Below the pieces are notes generated by a model. It saw only the letters and a program-made list of their open reading frames with translations, did no database searches and was not told where the DNA came from. From NCBI GenBank assembly GCA_017937925.1, contig JAGBCQ010000012.1, positions 1 through 64,000 on the forward strand: 64,000 nucleotides of DNA. The letters are read 5' to 3'. The position numbers and the translations under genes were made by a program. Positions within the stretch are counted from its first letter, which is position 1; each line of letters opens with the position of its first letter. Of this stretch, positions 52,314-59,809 are shown one piece after another. The stretch comes from Paraprevotella sp. GTDB taxonomy: Bacteria; Bacteroidota; Bacteroidia; Bacteroidales; Bacteroidaceae.

Positions 52314-52622
52314 TTACAAATCATCTAACCACTTCCCTATAGCTTTTATGCCTTCAACAGCGGCAATTGCAGGTAAAGCTACTACAGCAGCAGCCCCAAT
52401 AGCTACACCTTCAGCAATTTCTCCAATTGTTGATTTTACTTCATTCCACAAATCCTGCAACTTATTTTTTATTGCATAGTAGAATGAAGAATCTTCACCA
52501 CGGAGCCAACTACAGAAATGCTCAAAGTCTAAGACTGCTGTTGCTTTTCTGCTGCCAGATAATCCGCGCCACATTCTATCAAAACGTTCACGTTCTGATG
52601 GAGTTAAAGGATATTTTCCCAT
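52314..52622 (-). CDS. Small amphipathic protein C (MGKYPL family) with glycine/alanine-rich hydrophobic helix
   Basis: 102 residues. The N-terminus MGKYPLTPSERERFDRMWRG aligns with MGNYPLSKKEKDRIIELLEG of the protein at 52833-53048. The middle has FEHFCSWLRG, matching FAGWLAGA and FTKWLASA of the other two. Its special feature is the C-terminal helix EGVAIGAAAVVALPAIAAVE followed by GIKAIGKWLDDL, which looks membrane-inserting. It is 2 bp downstream of protein B's gene. Candidate effector, or GTPase-controlled membrane-active protein. Confidence 0.6.
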   Translation of the reverse strand: MGKYPLTPSERERFDRMWRGLSGSRKATAVLDFEHFCSWLRGEDSSFYYAIKNKLQDLWNEVKSTIGEIAEGVAIGAAAVVALPAIAAVEGIKAIGKWLDDL

Positions 52623-52624
52623 TG

Positions 52625-52819
52625 TTAGAAAATATTAGTTTTAATCCATTCCCAAATATCACTAATCCAAGATTTAACCTTTTGGTATATATCATATAGT
52701 GCACTTGCAAGCCACTTTGTGAAGTTAGTAAGATTTGACAATAGAGTGTTTCTCTTTGCAGGCTCAATATCTTCGAGTTCGTCAATTACTCTTCTTTTCT
52801 CGTCATCCGTTAGTTTCAT
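52625..52819 (-). CDS. Small amphipathic protein B
   Basis: 64 residues from ATG 52819. MKLTDDEKRRVIDELEDIEP, then a central helix FTKWLASALYDIYQKVKSWI and a Trp-rich end DIWEWIKTNIF. It is clearly related to protein A (shared LxxxEKxR(I/V)I, FxxWLAxAxYDI(W/Y)xK(I/V)K). Amphipathic, with alternating Lys and aromatic residues as in membrane-perturbing peptides. An upstream TTG would extend it into the preceding gene and is rejected. Confidence 0.6.
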   Translation of the reverse strand: MKLTDDEKRRVIDELEDIEPAKRNTLLSNLTNFTKWLASALYDIYQKVKSWISDIWEWIKTNIF

Positions 52820-52832
52820 ATTATTACTATTT

Positions 52833-53048
52833 TTAATCAAACAACCAATCTAAGAAATCTCCAATAGCATTTCCAACGCCTGAGAAGAAATTCTTAATTT
52901 TACACCATATATCATAGCAAGCACCTGCTAGCCATCCTGCAAATGATTCTGCATTTCTCATAAACACTTCACGTTTTGACGGATGCTCACCTTCTAACAG
53001 TTCAATAATACGATCTTTTTCTTTTTTAGATAATGGATAGTTACCCAT
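52833..53048 (-). CDS. Small amphipathic protein A (MGNYPL)
   Basis: 71 residues, first of three tandem paralogues, 11 bp downstream of the permuted GTPase gene. MGNYPLSKKEKDRIIELLEG, then SKREVFMRNAESFAGWLAGA, CYDIWCKIKNFFSGVGNAIG and DFLDWLF. Two predicted helices; the C-terminal one is strongly amphipathic with Trp/Phe on one face. No signal peptide. Gene order suggests it works with the two GTPases; whether as cargo, regulator or effector is unknown. Confidence 0.62.
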   Translation of the reverse strand: MGNYPLSKKEKDRIIELLEGEHPSKREVFMRNAESFAGWLAGACYDIWCKIKNFFSGVGNAIGDFLDWLFD

Positions 53049-53059
53049 AGTTGTATTAT

Positions 53060-53881
53060 TTAAATTCGTCCTTCTTTACTCCATTCGTACAAATTCTCAA
53101 TCATAATCTGGTCATCAGTCAGATCTCTTGTATCTGCTTGAACAACCAATAGAATAATATCACATTTGGGGAGCTCCTGTAAATAAATCTTCTTGTATCC
53201 TTCGTCTTCATCCATGCTACGGCCATATCCAGGCATATCAACTATGGTAATAATACCTCCATCTGGCAACTCGAAATCCTTGTATTGAGCCTCGGTTGTA
53301 CCAACAGCATTACGACTAGTCTTAAACTTTGCGTTGAAAAGATTATTCACAGTTGTGGTTTTGCCAACACCAGCCTTTCCAAGAATACCAACTCGAATGG
53401 GAGTATCTTTCTTAACCGCCCACTTCTCTTTCAATTTCTTTTGATCAGCCGAATCAAGTTTCTCCATTAGTTTTCCCAATAGGCTATCAATGCCCATACC
53501 CGCAAGCTTTTTGTCTAATTCAGCAGCTTTTTCTTGGTAGAACTCACGTACTTCATCGGGCATTTCAAACTGATCATCCCATAGCTTTACTGGATTATCA
53601 GGAATAATAATGCCTTCTTTACAATTTTGCGCAATCTTCGCAAGCATTTGATACATTCTGTATGCCCTTAAAGCTGAATAGTGTTCTATTTGCTCCTTGG
53701 CTGCAGAATGACTACCTTTAGATAGTAACTCTATAATTGCATCTGTTCTCTTCTTAATACTGCGTTCAGTACTTTCTGCTGGAAGATTCAGTCTGTCATC
53801 CCATGGTCCCAAATTATCTACTTGGTTAATACCAATTACGACACGGGGAATTTTTGTTTTCTTGAGATTAAATAGTCCCAT
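53060..53881 (-). CDS. Apparently circularly permuted P-loop GTPase
   Basis: 273 residues. Motif order is G4-G5-G1-G2-G3. IPRVVIGINQVDNLGPW near the N-terminus supplies G4 (NQVD, 19-22); HYSALRAYRMYQML supplies a G5-like SA (69-70); a helical linker (about 100-155) follows; then VGILGKAGVGKTTTVNNLF (G1, 168-176), GTTEAQ (G2), TIVDMPGYG (G3, DMPG 215-218) and CDIILLVVQADTRDLTDDQI. The protein ends at SKEGRI, where a normal GTPase would continue into its G4 strand. Closest by motif style to Era/IRG-like GTPases. Alternatives: remnant of a tandem pair. No frameshift is apparent. Confidence 0.75.
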   Translation of the reverse strand: MGLFNLKKTKIPRVVIGINQVDNLGPWDDRLNLPAESTERSIKKRTDAIIELLSKGSHSAAKEQIEHYSALRAYRMYQMLAKIAQNCKEGIIIPDNPVKLWDDQFEMPDEVREFYQEKAAELDKKLAGMGIDSLLGKLMEKLDSADQKKLKEKWAVKKDTPIRVGILGKAGVGKTTTVNNLFNAKFKTSRNAVGTTEAQYKDFELPDGGIITIVDMPGYGRSMDEDEGYKKIYLQELPKCDIILLVVQADTRDLTDDQIMIENLYEWSKEGRI

Positions 53882-53885
53882 CGTT

Positions 53886-55109
53886 TTAATGATTTAAAAA
53901 ATTAAAAATATGTTTCTTCAATGTTTCCAAATTCCATCTTTGCATATTCGAATAGACAACCACAGAATCGATATTCACATTTTCGAAGTCAGAAAAAATA
54001 TTTGCAAAAACATTATTGTAGTAATCATTGATTTTATCAACAATTAGAGGATCTTTATCTGTTATGGTAGATATATCAATTCCTGAAATATTTTCTTCAG
54101 ACTTAAACAACAAGTCAATTTTATTAATACCAAGAATTAGGTTGGTGTTTTTGGTTATTAATCCTGCTTCAATCATTTTTTTGTAAAACTCCTCATCTTG
54201 AGTATAAGCTCTCGTGTTTGCTTGCGACAAGCATACTACTACAGAAGCTGACCTAATATATGTAGCATAGTAGTCTTCGTATAACATATTAGCTTCTAAA
54301 CTTTCAGCTATACCTGGTAGATCAACAATATTGAGTTCCGTTGTTTTGTCCCCAATAGTTATCATCTTTTTGATAACAATCGGAAATTTTGTGCATGCAA
54401 CAGCTCCATCAACAGGCAAATCAGTCCCACATAAAGTGTTTATGGTGGAACTTTTTCCACAACCAGTTTTGCCAATAAATACAATAGTAGGTAGCAATTC
54501 ATCAAACATAATTTCGTTATGTCGTTTTATTACACCCTCCACAATCGCATTTTTAATGTTTGCCAATTGCCACTTTGCCCGATAAGAATATGGTATGGCT
54601 TTATCAATCGAAAATATTAGATTTCCTGTATACCTAGAAAATTCGTTAAAAAATAAATCCCTTACATACAATAAAGAAGATACATCTTCTAAACTGATAG
54701 TGTACGTATTGTTGAGATCTTTAATATTGACATATTCCTCAATCCCACTTATTGCCAAAACAAACATAGCTGAATCCTTGACAAAGCCTTTCGAACTTAA
54801 TTCTGACAAAAGATGTGCACGCCTATTAATAGTAATATCTGAAACAGTTACTACAAAAACGATTACATCAGCCGTCTTTAAGATATCTTTATTACTTAAT
54901 TGCCAATTTTCAGTTTCCTCCTTCAACGTAAAAGGAATATATGGCAATTCCACTACTTTATAATCCACCTGTCCTCTACCTTCAATATATTCAGATACGA
55001 TGAATGGTTGCTTATTATGGGAATTTTCCCATAAATTATTAATCGTCGTGCTTTTACCAGTATCTTTTGCGCCGATAAAAACAACATTAGGTATATTATA
55101 GTTACACAT
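53886..55109 (-). CDS. Tandem-domain GTPase (first domain degenerate)
   Basis: 407 residues, two G domains. Domain 1: G1 GAKDTGKST (13-21), but G3 is replaced by VVELPYIP and no NKxD is seen, so it is probably a pseudo-GTPase. Domain 2: G1 GKTGCGKSS (213-221), CTKFP as G2, NIVDLPGIAE (DLPG 263-266), LGINKIDLL (NKID 329-332), and a G5-like YSN near the end. It resembles septin/IRG/Toc-like membrane GTPases. Gap to the permuted GTPase is 4 bp, and its ATG overlaps the stop of the Sel1 protein gene. The pair may heterodimerise. Confidence 0.8.
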   Translation of the reverse strand: MCNYNIPNVVFIGAKDTGKSTTINNLWENSHNKQPFIVSEYIEGRGQVDYKVVELPYIPFTLKEETENWQLSNKDILKTADVIVFVVTVSDITINRRAHLLSELSSKGFVKDSAMFVLAISGIEEYVNIKDLNNTYTISLEDVSSLLYVRDLFFNEFSRYTGNLIFSIDKAIPYSYRAKWQLANIKNAIVEGVIKRHNEIMFDELLPTIVFIGKTGCGKSSTINTLCGTDLPVDGAVACTKFPIVIKKMITIGDKTTELNIVDLPGIAESLEANMLYEDYYATYIRSASVVVCLSQANTRAYTQDEEFYKKMIEAGLITKNTNLILGINKIDLLFKSEENISGIDISTITDKDPLIVDKINDYYNNVFANIFSDFENVNIDSVVVYSNMQRWNLETLKKHIFNFLNH

Positions 55110-57058
55110 TATTTTATCTGATTAATTATTTCTATTGCATCCGTATTTCCTCTATCGGCAGCCATAACTAAAAGTTCCTTACCCTTGTTTTTATTAATGT
55201 TTACACCATATCCTCTAATATAGCAAAGAGCTAAAACGAGCAAACCGTCTGGGTGGCCTTGTAGTGCTGCTTTTTTAGCATATTCAACAACTCGATATGG
55301 CGATTCTTGCAAAATTGCACCATCTTCATATAACTCCATTAATTTGAGTTGCGCTTTTATGTACCCCAAATTAGACGAACGAATAAGAAGCTCTTCAATT
55401 AATTCTTTTTGTTGATCTCCATACTCCTGAATAACAAGTTCAGCGGCAATGTAGCTAATTAGTGGATGATTACTATTTGACCACTTTTCTAATTCTGTCA
55501 TTGCTCTTTCTGTAGACTGTTCTACTCCTAATCCGTAATAAAATGCCTGAGATAATAAGATTGATGACTGTACACAATCTATGCTTGCTAAAAAGTCAAC
55601 ATCGCCAGCAATTGAATCTCTATTAATTATTTTAGCTCTAACAATCGCTAGCCGTTGCATGGCGTTTATTGCCATCGAATAGTATTTATCAGACAAGTCC
55701 GGATTGAAATCAGTACCCATAGAACATTCATAGATTTCCCCAAGTCTAAACATTGCTACACTATCGCCATCACCAGCTAGTGTTTCGAGCGCTGTAATGT
55801 CCGTTGACTCAAGTATTGAATAATCAAAGTCAATACTCTCTAGCGCCTCAAAAAGGTTAGAGAAGTCATCTTTATAATCATCGTACTGATATAATTCAAT
55901 AAATTTACGGAGGAAAGGCAAATCTTCTTTTGAATACAATTCGCAATATAAAGCTTCGTTCATCGAAGATATTGCATTGTTGCTTCTTCTTTGAGCATTC
56001 GTAATGAATATTTCTTCCAACTTATCCGTTCTTGTAGTTTCATCCCATAATGAAGCACTTCCCTCAAGTAAGCTTAGCATCTTTTCTGGACTAAACGGCA
56101 TTGCCAAACTTTCCTCGACACAAACATCAAGCAGATTGCTATATCGCTCCTCACTAGCAGTGTTTAGATACTGCATACCATCAGTGTTAACCACTTTCAT
56201 TGCCAATAATGTTGGCAATAGTGGAGATTCATTGTGATTGGTCCAAAAATATTGGTCTGCAATATAACCTACTAAACACTGTAGATATGGAATAAACTCT
56301 TCTATCGTTCTCTCCTTTATATCTTCTTCCTGTAGATAGTCGATGCCCGACTTATATGATTCAGCATATGAGAAATCGGCACATTCAATCTCTGTTTCTA
56401 ATTCGACACCTATTCCCCATGCATTGATTTGGAAAACTATACCACCCTCAGGTTTAAAGAAAGGCGTTATAAGCAGTGTTGGCAAGTTCCTCAGGTTCGT
56501 TTTCAACTGTGAGATTTCCACTCCTGTTGGTGTTGTTCCCGTCTTCCAAGCTCCGCTATAGAATAATATAGGATGAGAAGAGAGCGTACTCCAATGTAGA
56601 TTGCAGAAGTCGGCTAACTTCTCCTCTATGGTTGGAAGTATATGCTTGTTAAATTGAATACAATTGGAAGGCGTAAGAATACAATGCATCGCTATATTCT
56701 CATCGCCAGTAGCAATGAGACTTCCCAATGACTGATTCTTCATTACAATCGGGAGTACCTTTAAAGGCCAAGTCTTGATAGCTTCAATATAAGCTAAACG
56801 ATGTAGAATTTTATCGAAGTCATTACGTATATCCTCTAAACGATTCTCATGCGTTTCGCGTTCCATTTCAAGAGCCAACTCTTGTCCCTCGCGCATAAGT
56901 TGCCACATACGCTGTTTGTTTCGCTCGGTTGCAGCCCTGGCGAATTCTTGTTGCTTCTCTTGTAATTTATGACTTTGTTTGTTGTTTCGCCAGTTATTAA
57001 AAACAGATGCTCCAACATTTACAGCCATCAATGCTAATGATAAAGGGTCTACCGGCAT
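55109..57058 (-). CDS. Coiled-coil protein with shared N-terminal domain and Sel1-like repeats
   Basis: 649 residues. A short hydrophobic N-terminus (LALMAVNVGASVF) is followed by a long coiled coil (about 22-85, rich in Gln/Glu/Arg), then a globular domain with WPLKVLPIVMKNQSLG and LPTLLITPFFKPEGGIVFQI. That domain is paralogous to the protein encoded just upstream (57071-58123). From about 430 there are Sel1/TPR-like repeats (GDGDSVAMFRLGEIYE; YIKAQLKLMELYEDGA; GHPDGLLVLALCYIRGYGV). Likely a scaffold bringing partners to the GTPases. Confidence 0.65.
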   Translation of the reverse strand: MPVDPLSLALMAVNVGASVFNNWRNNKQSHKLQEKQQEFARAATERNKQRMWQLMREGQELALEMERETHENRLEDIRNDFDKILHRLAYIEAIKTWPLKVLPIVMKNQSLGSLIATGDENIAMHCILTPSNCIQFNKHILPTIEEKLADFCNLHWSTLSSHPILFYSGAWKTGTTPTGVEISQLKTNLRNLPTLLITPFFKPEGGIVFQINAWGIGVELETEIECADFSYAESYKSGIDYLQEEDIKERTIEEFIPYLQCLVGYIADQYFWTNHNESPLLPTLLAMKVVNTDGMQYLNTASEERYSNLLDVCVEESLAMPFSPEKMLSLLEGSASLWDETTRTDKLEEIFITNAQRRSNNAISSMNEALYCELYSKEDLPFLRKFIELYQYDDYKDDFSNLFEALESIDFDYSILESTDITALETLAGDGDSVAMFRLGEIYECSMGTDFNPDLSDKYYSMAINAMQRLAIVRAKIINRDSIAGDVDFLASIDCVQSSILLSQAFYYGLGVEQSTERAMTELEKWSNSNHPLISYIAAELVIQEYGDQQKELIEELLIRSSNLGYIKAQLKLMELYEDGAILQESPYRVVEYAKKAALQGHPDGLLVLALCYIRGYGVNINKNKGKELLVMAADRGNTDAIEIINQIK

Positions 57059-57070
57059 AATTCTTTCATT

Positions 57071-58123
57071 TTAGAATGTTAAACTCATGTTATGTGCCTG
57101 CGACTTCATAGATTCTACATCTTCTTTTGAATAAGCCTCCAATAACTTGGGGGAGTATTTTGTATCCAATGCATTGACTATATTCTCATATTCTTGTTTT
57201 ACAAAAGATTTTAAAGCCTTGTCATTTTCTATGATTTCCTTTTTCTTTTCATCCAAAAGACTATTAAGCATTGGGGCTTTGCCTTGTGTTAACAACATAT
57301 AAGAGTCGCGTGTTGCACCTACAATAACAGTGAGTGCGGTTTCGATTTTTTCTATCGCTTGCTTAAAATATTCATCATCACGTTCTGCAATCAACGGTTC
57401 ATAGCTGATGCTGAAAAGTGGACGTATAAGAGGACGTATGGCTTGTGCTTCCCATACTGCGGCGTTGAATATCATCTTTCCTTCGTTGTTGTATTTGGGA
57501 GATATTACTAGAGTTGGCAAGCCTCCCATAAGAAAGTGGATATTCATCATATTTGCATTACCACCTACGAAATCAGTGTTAATACAACTATCTTTGCGAA
57601 GTTTTACATCGCAAAGGGTCTTGAGGCTTATTTCAAGTTTACGCTCCAACTCTTTGTAGGTCTCGAAGTCCTTACTATGAGCCTTTATTGCCATTGGAGC
57701 GACCTTTGGCGGTAACAACGGAGCGTGGAGCAATATGACATTTAACGGAAGATTTCTGTTTGAATATTTGCTTTGCTCTATCTCATTGAGAATAATATTA
57801 GGCAATGCAGGAGCTAATGGCCAATACTTCTCTATGAACGATTGTAACTCTATCGTTTTTAATTGTTGATCAAACATTTCTGCACTTTCAGCTTGACGAT
57901 ATTGCCGTGAAAGTTTCATCACTCTTCGTTTGAAAGCTATCTTTTCCGCTTCAACTTCATCTTGAGCGATATTGCGTGCATCCTCCAATTCACGCTGAAA
58001 ATCCAGATTACGCTGTGCAGCTTCTTCGTGGAGACTACGGTTAGTTGTCCCCATAATAGTGGATACTACTGAATTGGCTACCCAAAATAATCCACAATTT
58101 GCAGCATATGATTGACTTTCCAT
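57071..58123 (-). CDS. Coiled-coil protein paralogous to the N-terminal half of its neighbour
   Basis: 350 residues. Near the N-terminus is a hydrophobic segment (GLFWVANSVVSTIMGTT), then a coiled coil (about 30-85; LDFQRELEDARNIAQDEVEA), then a globular domain with YWPLAPALPNIILNEIEQS and LPTLVISPKYNNEGKMIFNA. Both blocks align with those of the Sel1-containing protein downstream, so the two arose by duplication. No enzymatic motif is recognised. Gap to the neighbour is 12 bp. Confidence 0.6.
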   Translation of the reverse strand: MESQSYAANCGLFWVANSVVSTIMGTTNRSLHEEAAQRNLDFQRELEDARNIAQDEVEAEKIAFKRRVMKLSRQYRQAESAEMFDQQLKTIELQSFIEKYWPLAPALPNIILNEIEQSKYSNRNLPLNVILLHAPLLPPKVAPMAIKAHSKDFETYKELERKLEISLKTLCDVKLRKDSCINTDFVGGNANMMNIHFLMGGLPTLVISPKYNNEGKMIFNAAVWEAQAIRPLIRPLFSISYEPLIAERDDEYFKQAIEKIETALTVIVGATRDSYMLLTQGKAPMLNSLLDEKKKEIIENDKALKSFVKQEYENIVNALDTKYSPKLLEAYSKEDVESMKSQAHNMSLTF

Positions 58124-58137
58124 AATTTCATTTTTAA

Positions 58138-58581
58138 TTATTCACCATCAATCGGTAAATCTTCACTATTTATATGTATGTCCATACCTATATCTGAGAT
58201 ATTGTCTGTATCGGTATTGGATAGATTATCACTTATCATCATATCGCCATCATCCGTAAGTTCTGGCATCATGGCACAGGCTGCGACATCAACAAATGAT
58301 GGCTCAAATCCAAAAGGGAGGATATGAGGTTGTATATACGTTCCGACTTCCGTTGAGATTTCCGGAAGAATAAAGTCATTTTCAAAACTTGGTATATCCT
58401 CCATTCGGTAATCTGATGTTAAATCATCTGACACTGATAAATTTTCAACAAATGCAGACAGCTCATCATTGCCCTGTAACAACTGTTCTATATATTTTGC
58501 ATCGTGTTGGGCAAGATTGCCCTCAAGATATGCGCCTAACATCTCTTCAGAAATAGGAAGTGGAGTTATATGTTTAATCAT
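58138..58581 (-). CDS. Possible anti-sigma factor
   Basis: 147 residues, overlapping the sigma-factor gene by 4 bp. The N-terminal helical part MLGAYLEGNLAQHDAKYIEQ then LLQGNDELSAFVENL resembles the first helices of anti-sigma domains (LxAYLDGEL...), but lacks the zinc-binding His/Cys pair. The remaining two thirds is acidic and probably disordered, with no TM helix, so it would be a soluble regulator. Translational coupling to the sigma gene strengthens the reading. Confidence 0.5.
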   Translation of the reverse strand: MIKHITPLPISEEMLGAYLEGNLAQHDAKYIEQLLQGNDELSAFVENLSVSDDLTSDYRMEDIPSFENDFILPEISTEVGTYIQPHILPFGFEPSFVDVAACAMMPELTDDGDMMISDNLSNTDTDNISDIGMDIHINSEDLPIDGE

Positions 58582-59174
58582 ATCAAGCCCTCCTTTCTTA
58601 ATATCTTGGCAAATTGCTCTTTTGCCAATTTATGCTTGTTGTAATAATTATCCATAGACATCCCTAATATATCTGCGGTTTCTTCGTTGTTCTTTTCTTC
58701 GACATAGCGTAAGCGTATAAGGCTACTATATCGTTTATTGGGCATTAAGTTCAATACGGTTTCCACATCACATTTATTCAACGTGTTTATATTAGGAGAG
58801 ATTGGCTCCGATGTTTTTCTACCACCGGCACCTTCTGGTACATCAATAATATCAATTCTTTTTTTGAAGAGTTGATGACAATAATTCTCTGCTACAATCT
58901 TTAGCCAACAAGTAAGACTGCAACTAAAACCAAAAGTAGAGAGATAGCATTTACCCGTCTTTACACCCGGCGTCATTATGTATGCGTATATCTCATTGAT
59001 GAACTCAATACAAGACTCACAATCTGTATAATATTTGTCATGACGAACCTTGAAAAGCGGATAACACTTCTCATAGAGATACAAACGGGTTATCCGAGCA
59101 TCCCTATTAAGTATGGCACCGACAATTTCTTCATCGGTTAGTGATTCGATGTATTTATGTTCATTCAAATCCAC
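58578..59174 (-). CDS. Sigma-70-family (ECF-like) RNA polymerase sigma factor
   Basis: 198 residues with GTG start at 59174. Region 2-like part about 25-110 (CIEFINEIYAYIMTP; CSLTCWLKIVAENYCHQLF) and region 4-like helix-turn-helix about 135-195 (LMPNKRYSSLIRLRYVEEKN; NEETADILGMSMDNYYNKHK). Between them is a linker with SEPISPN. It is the first gene of the minus-strand run and probably directs transcription of it or of a wider regulon. Directly upstream lies the inverted-repeat segment proposed as an invertible promoter. Confidence 0.78.
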   Translation of the reverse strand: MDLNEHKYIESLTDEEIVGAILNRDARITRLYLYEKCYPLFKVRHDKYYTDCESCIEFINEIYAYIMTPGVKTGKCYLSTFGFSCSLTCWLKIVAENYCHQLFKKRIDIIDVPEGAGGRKTSEPISPNINTLNKCDVETVLNLMPNKRYSSLIRLRYVEEKNNEETADILGMSMDNYYNKHKLAKEQFAKILRKEGLI

Positions 59175-59199
59175 CTTATTGGTTTGTTTAATATTTTGA

Positions 59200-59395
59200 T
59201 TTCACTCTTCTCTAGAGTGCAACCGGATATTTAACTATTTAAAATTGAGCAAGAAAGAAGAAGACGCAATATAAATTTTCTAAACGACTTTTTAAAAGTT
59301 AGTATTTAACAAAACTTTTTTATTGATTTTTAGTCTTCATTTACGATATTTTACGTACATTTGTCAAATCGGTTGCACTCTAGAGAAGAGTGAAA
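59200..59395. promoter_or_regulatory. Candidate invertible promoter segment (26-bp perfect inverted repeats)
   Basis: Left repeat 59200-59225 and right repeat 59370-59395 are perfect complements over 26 bp; each has a core CACTC...GAGTG. They flank 144 bp of very AT-rich, non-coding DNA with a consensus -7 box (59356-59363) seven bases inside the right repeat, reading rightwards. Inverting the segment would move that box to 59232-59239 facing the sigma gene, about 57 bp before its GTG. This matches the phase-variable promoters of Bacteroidales controlled by tyrosine recombinases. No recombinase gene lies in the window. The present orientation would be OFF. Confidence 0.72.
59356..59363 (+). 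promoter_or_regulatory. -7 box (TACATTTG) inside the invertible segment, pointing away from the operon
   Basis: Perfect TAnnTTTG, identical to the -7 of the dfx promoter. No clear -33 TTTG at 19-22 nt. I find no comparable box facing the sigma gene within the segment. Confidence 0.55.
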
Positions 59396-59490
59396 CCATT
59401 TTCCATATCATCTTACTTCAATACGTTAGGCACAAGAATAGTCCTAAAAAAGTGTATCAAATTTTAAAAACACTATGGGCAGAGGGCATG

Positions 59491-59713
59491 AAAATTCCGG
59501 ACGTCCGTCGTCGCGACGAGAGACGTCTTGCGTTTTGATGACGGACGTCTGTCAGTTGGACAATGGAAGGACGGATGAAAAACGGTGAATCATGAAACAT
59601 CATTCTCGCGCACGCGCGCGTTATACATAGAGAGTTTTATCATGTTTCATGTTTCATTTTGTGTCAAAACCCCTTTGTGGATGCGGTTTTTAGAGTGAAA
59701 CATGATGTTTCAC
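59491..59713 (-). repeat. Dispersed ~225-bp palindrome-rich intergenic repeat, copy B
   Basis: Reverse-oriented partner of the element at 9256-9484; shared blocks are listed there. The GACGTC-rich end is at 59491-59545 and the GTGAAACAT end at 59695-59713. The ~35-nt spacer after the CGCG core is unrelated in sequence but equal in length, so selection seems to keep the paired blocks and spacing. It lies between the invertible segment and pepD and would be transcribed by the rightward promoter. Confidence 0.85.
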
Positions 59714-59743
59714 CATGTTTCAGGACAAAAGATATACAAAAGA

Positions 59744-59792
59744 GGTTGTGTCAAAACATAAATCGAGAACGTATTTATGCTTTGCCACAACC
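59744..59792 (-). terminator. pepD terminator
   Basis: GGTTGTG(G)CAAAGCATAAAT pairs with ATTTATG..TTGACACAACC in a long, slightly imperfect stem, followed on the minus strand by CTCTTTTG. It lies 17 bp after the pepD stop. Confidence 0.7.
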
Positions 59793-59809
59793 CCTAAAAC
59801 AACATTATT

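Noticed and set aside
59323..59538. Plus-strand 71-codon frame downstream of the rightward promoter
   Set aside because: It runs through the right inverted repeat and into the dispersed repeat, has no family likeness, and its sequence is explained by those non-coding elements.
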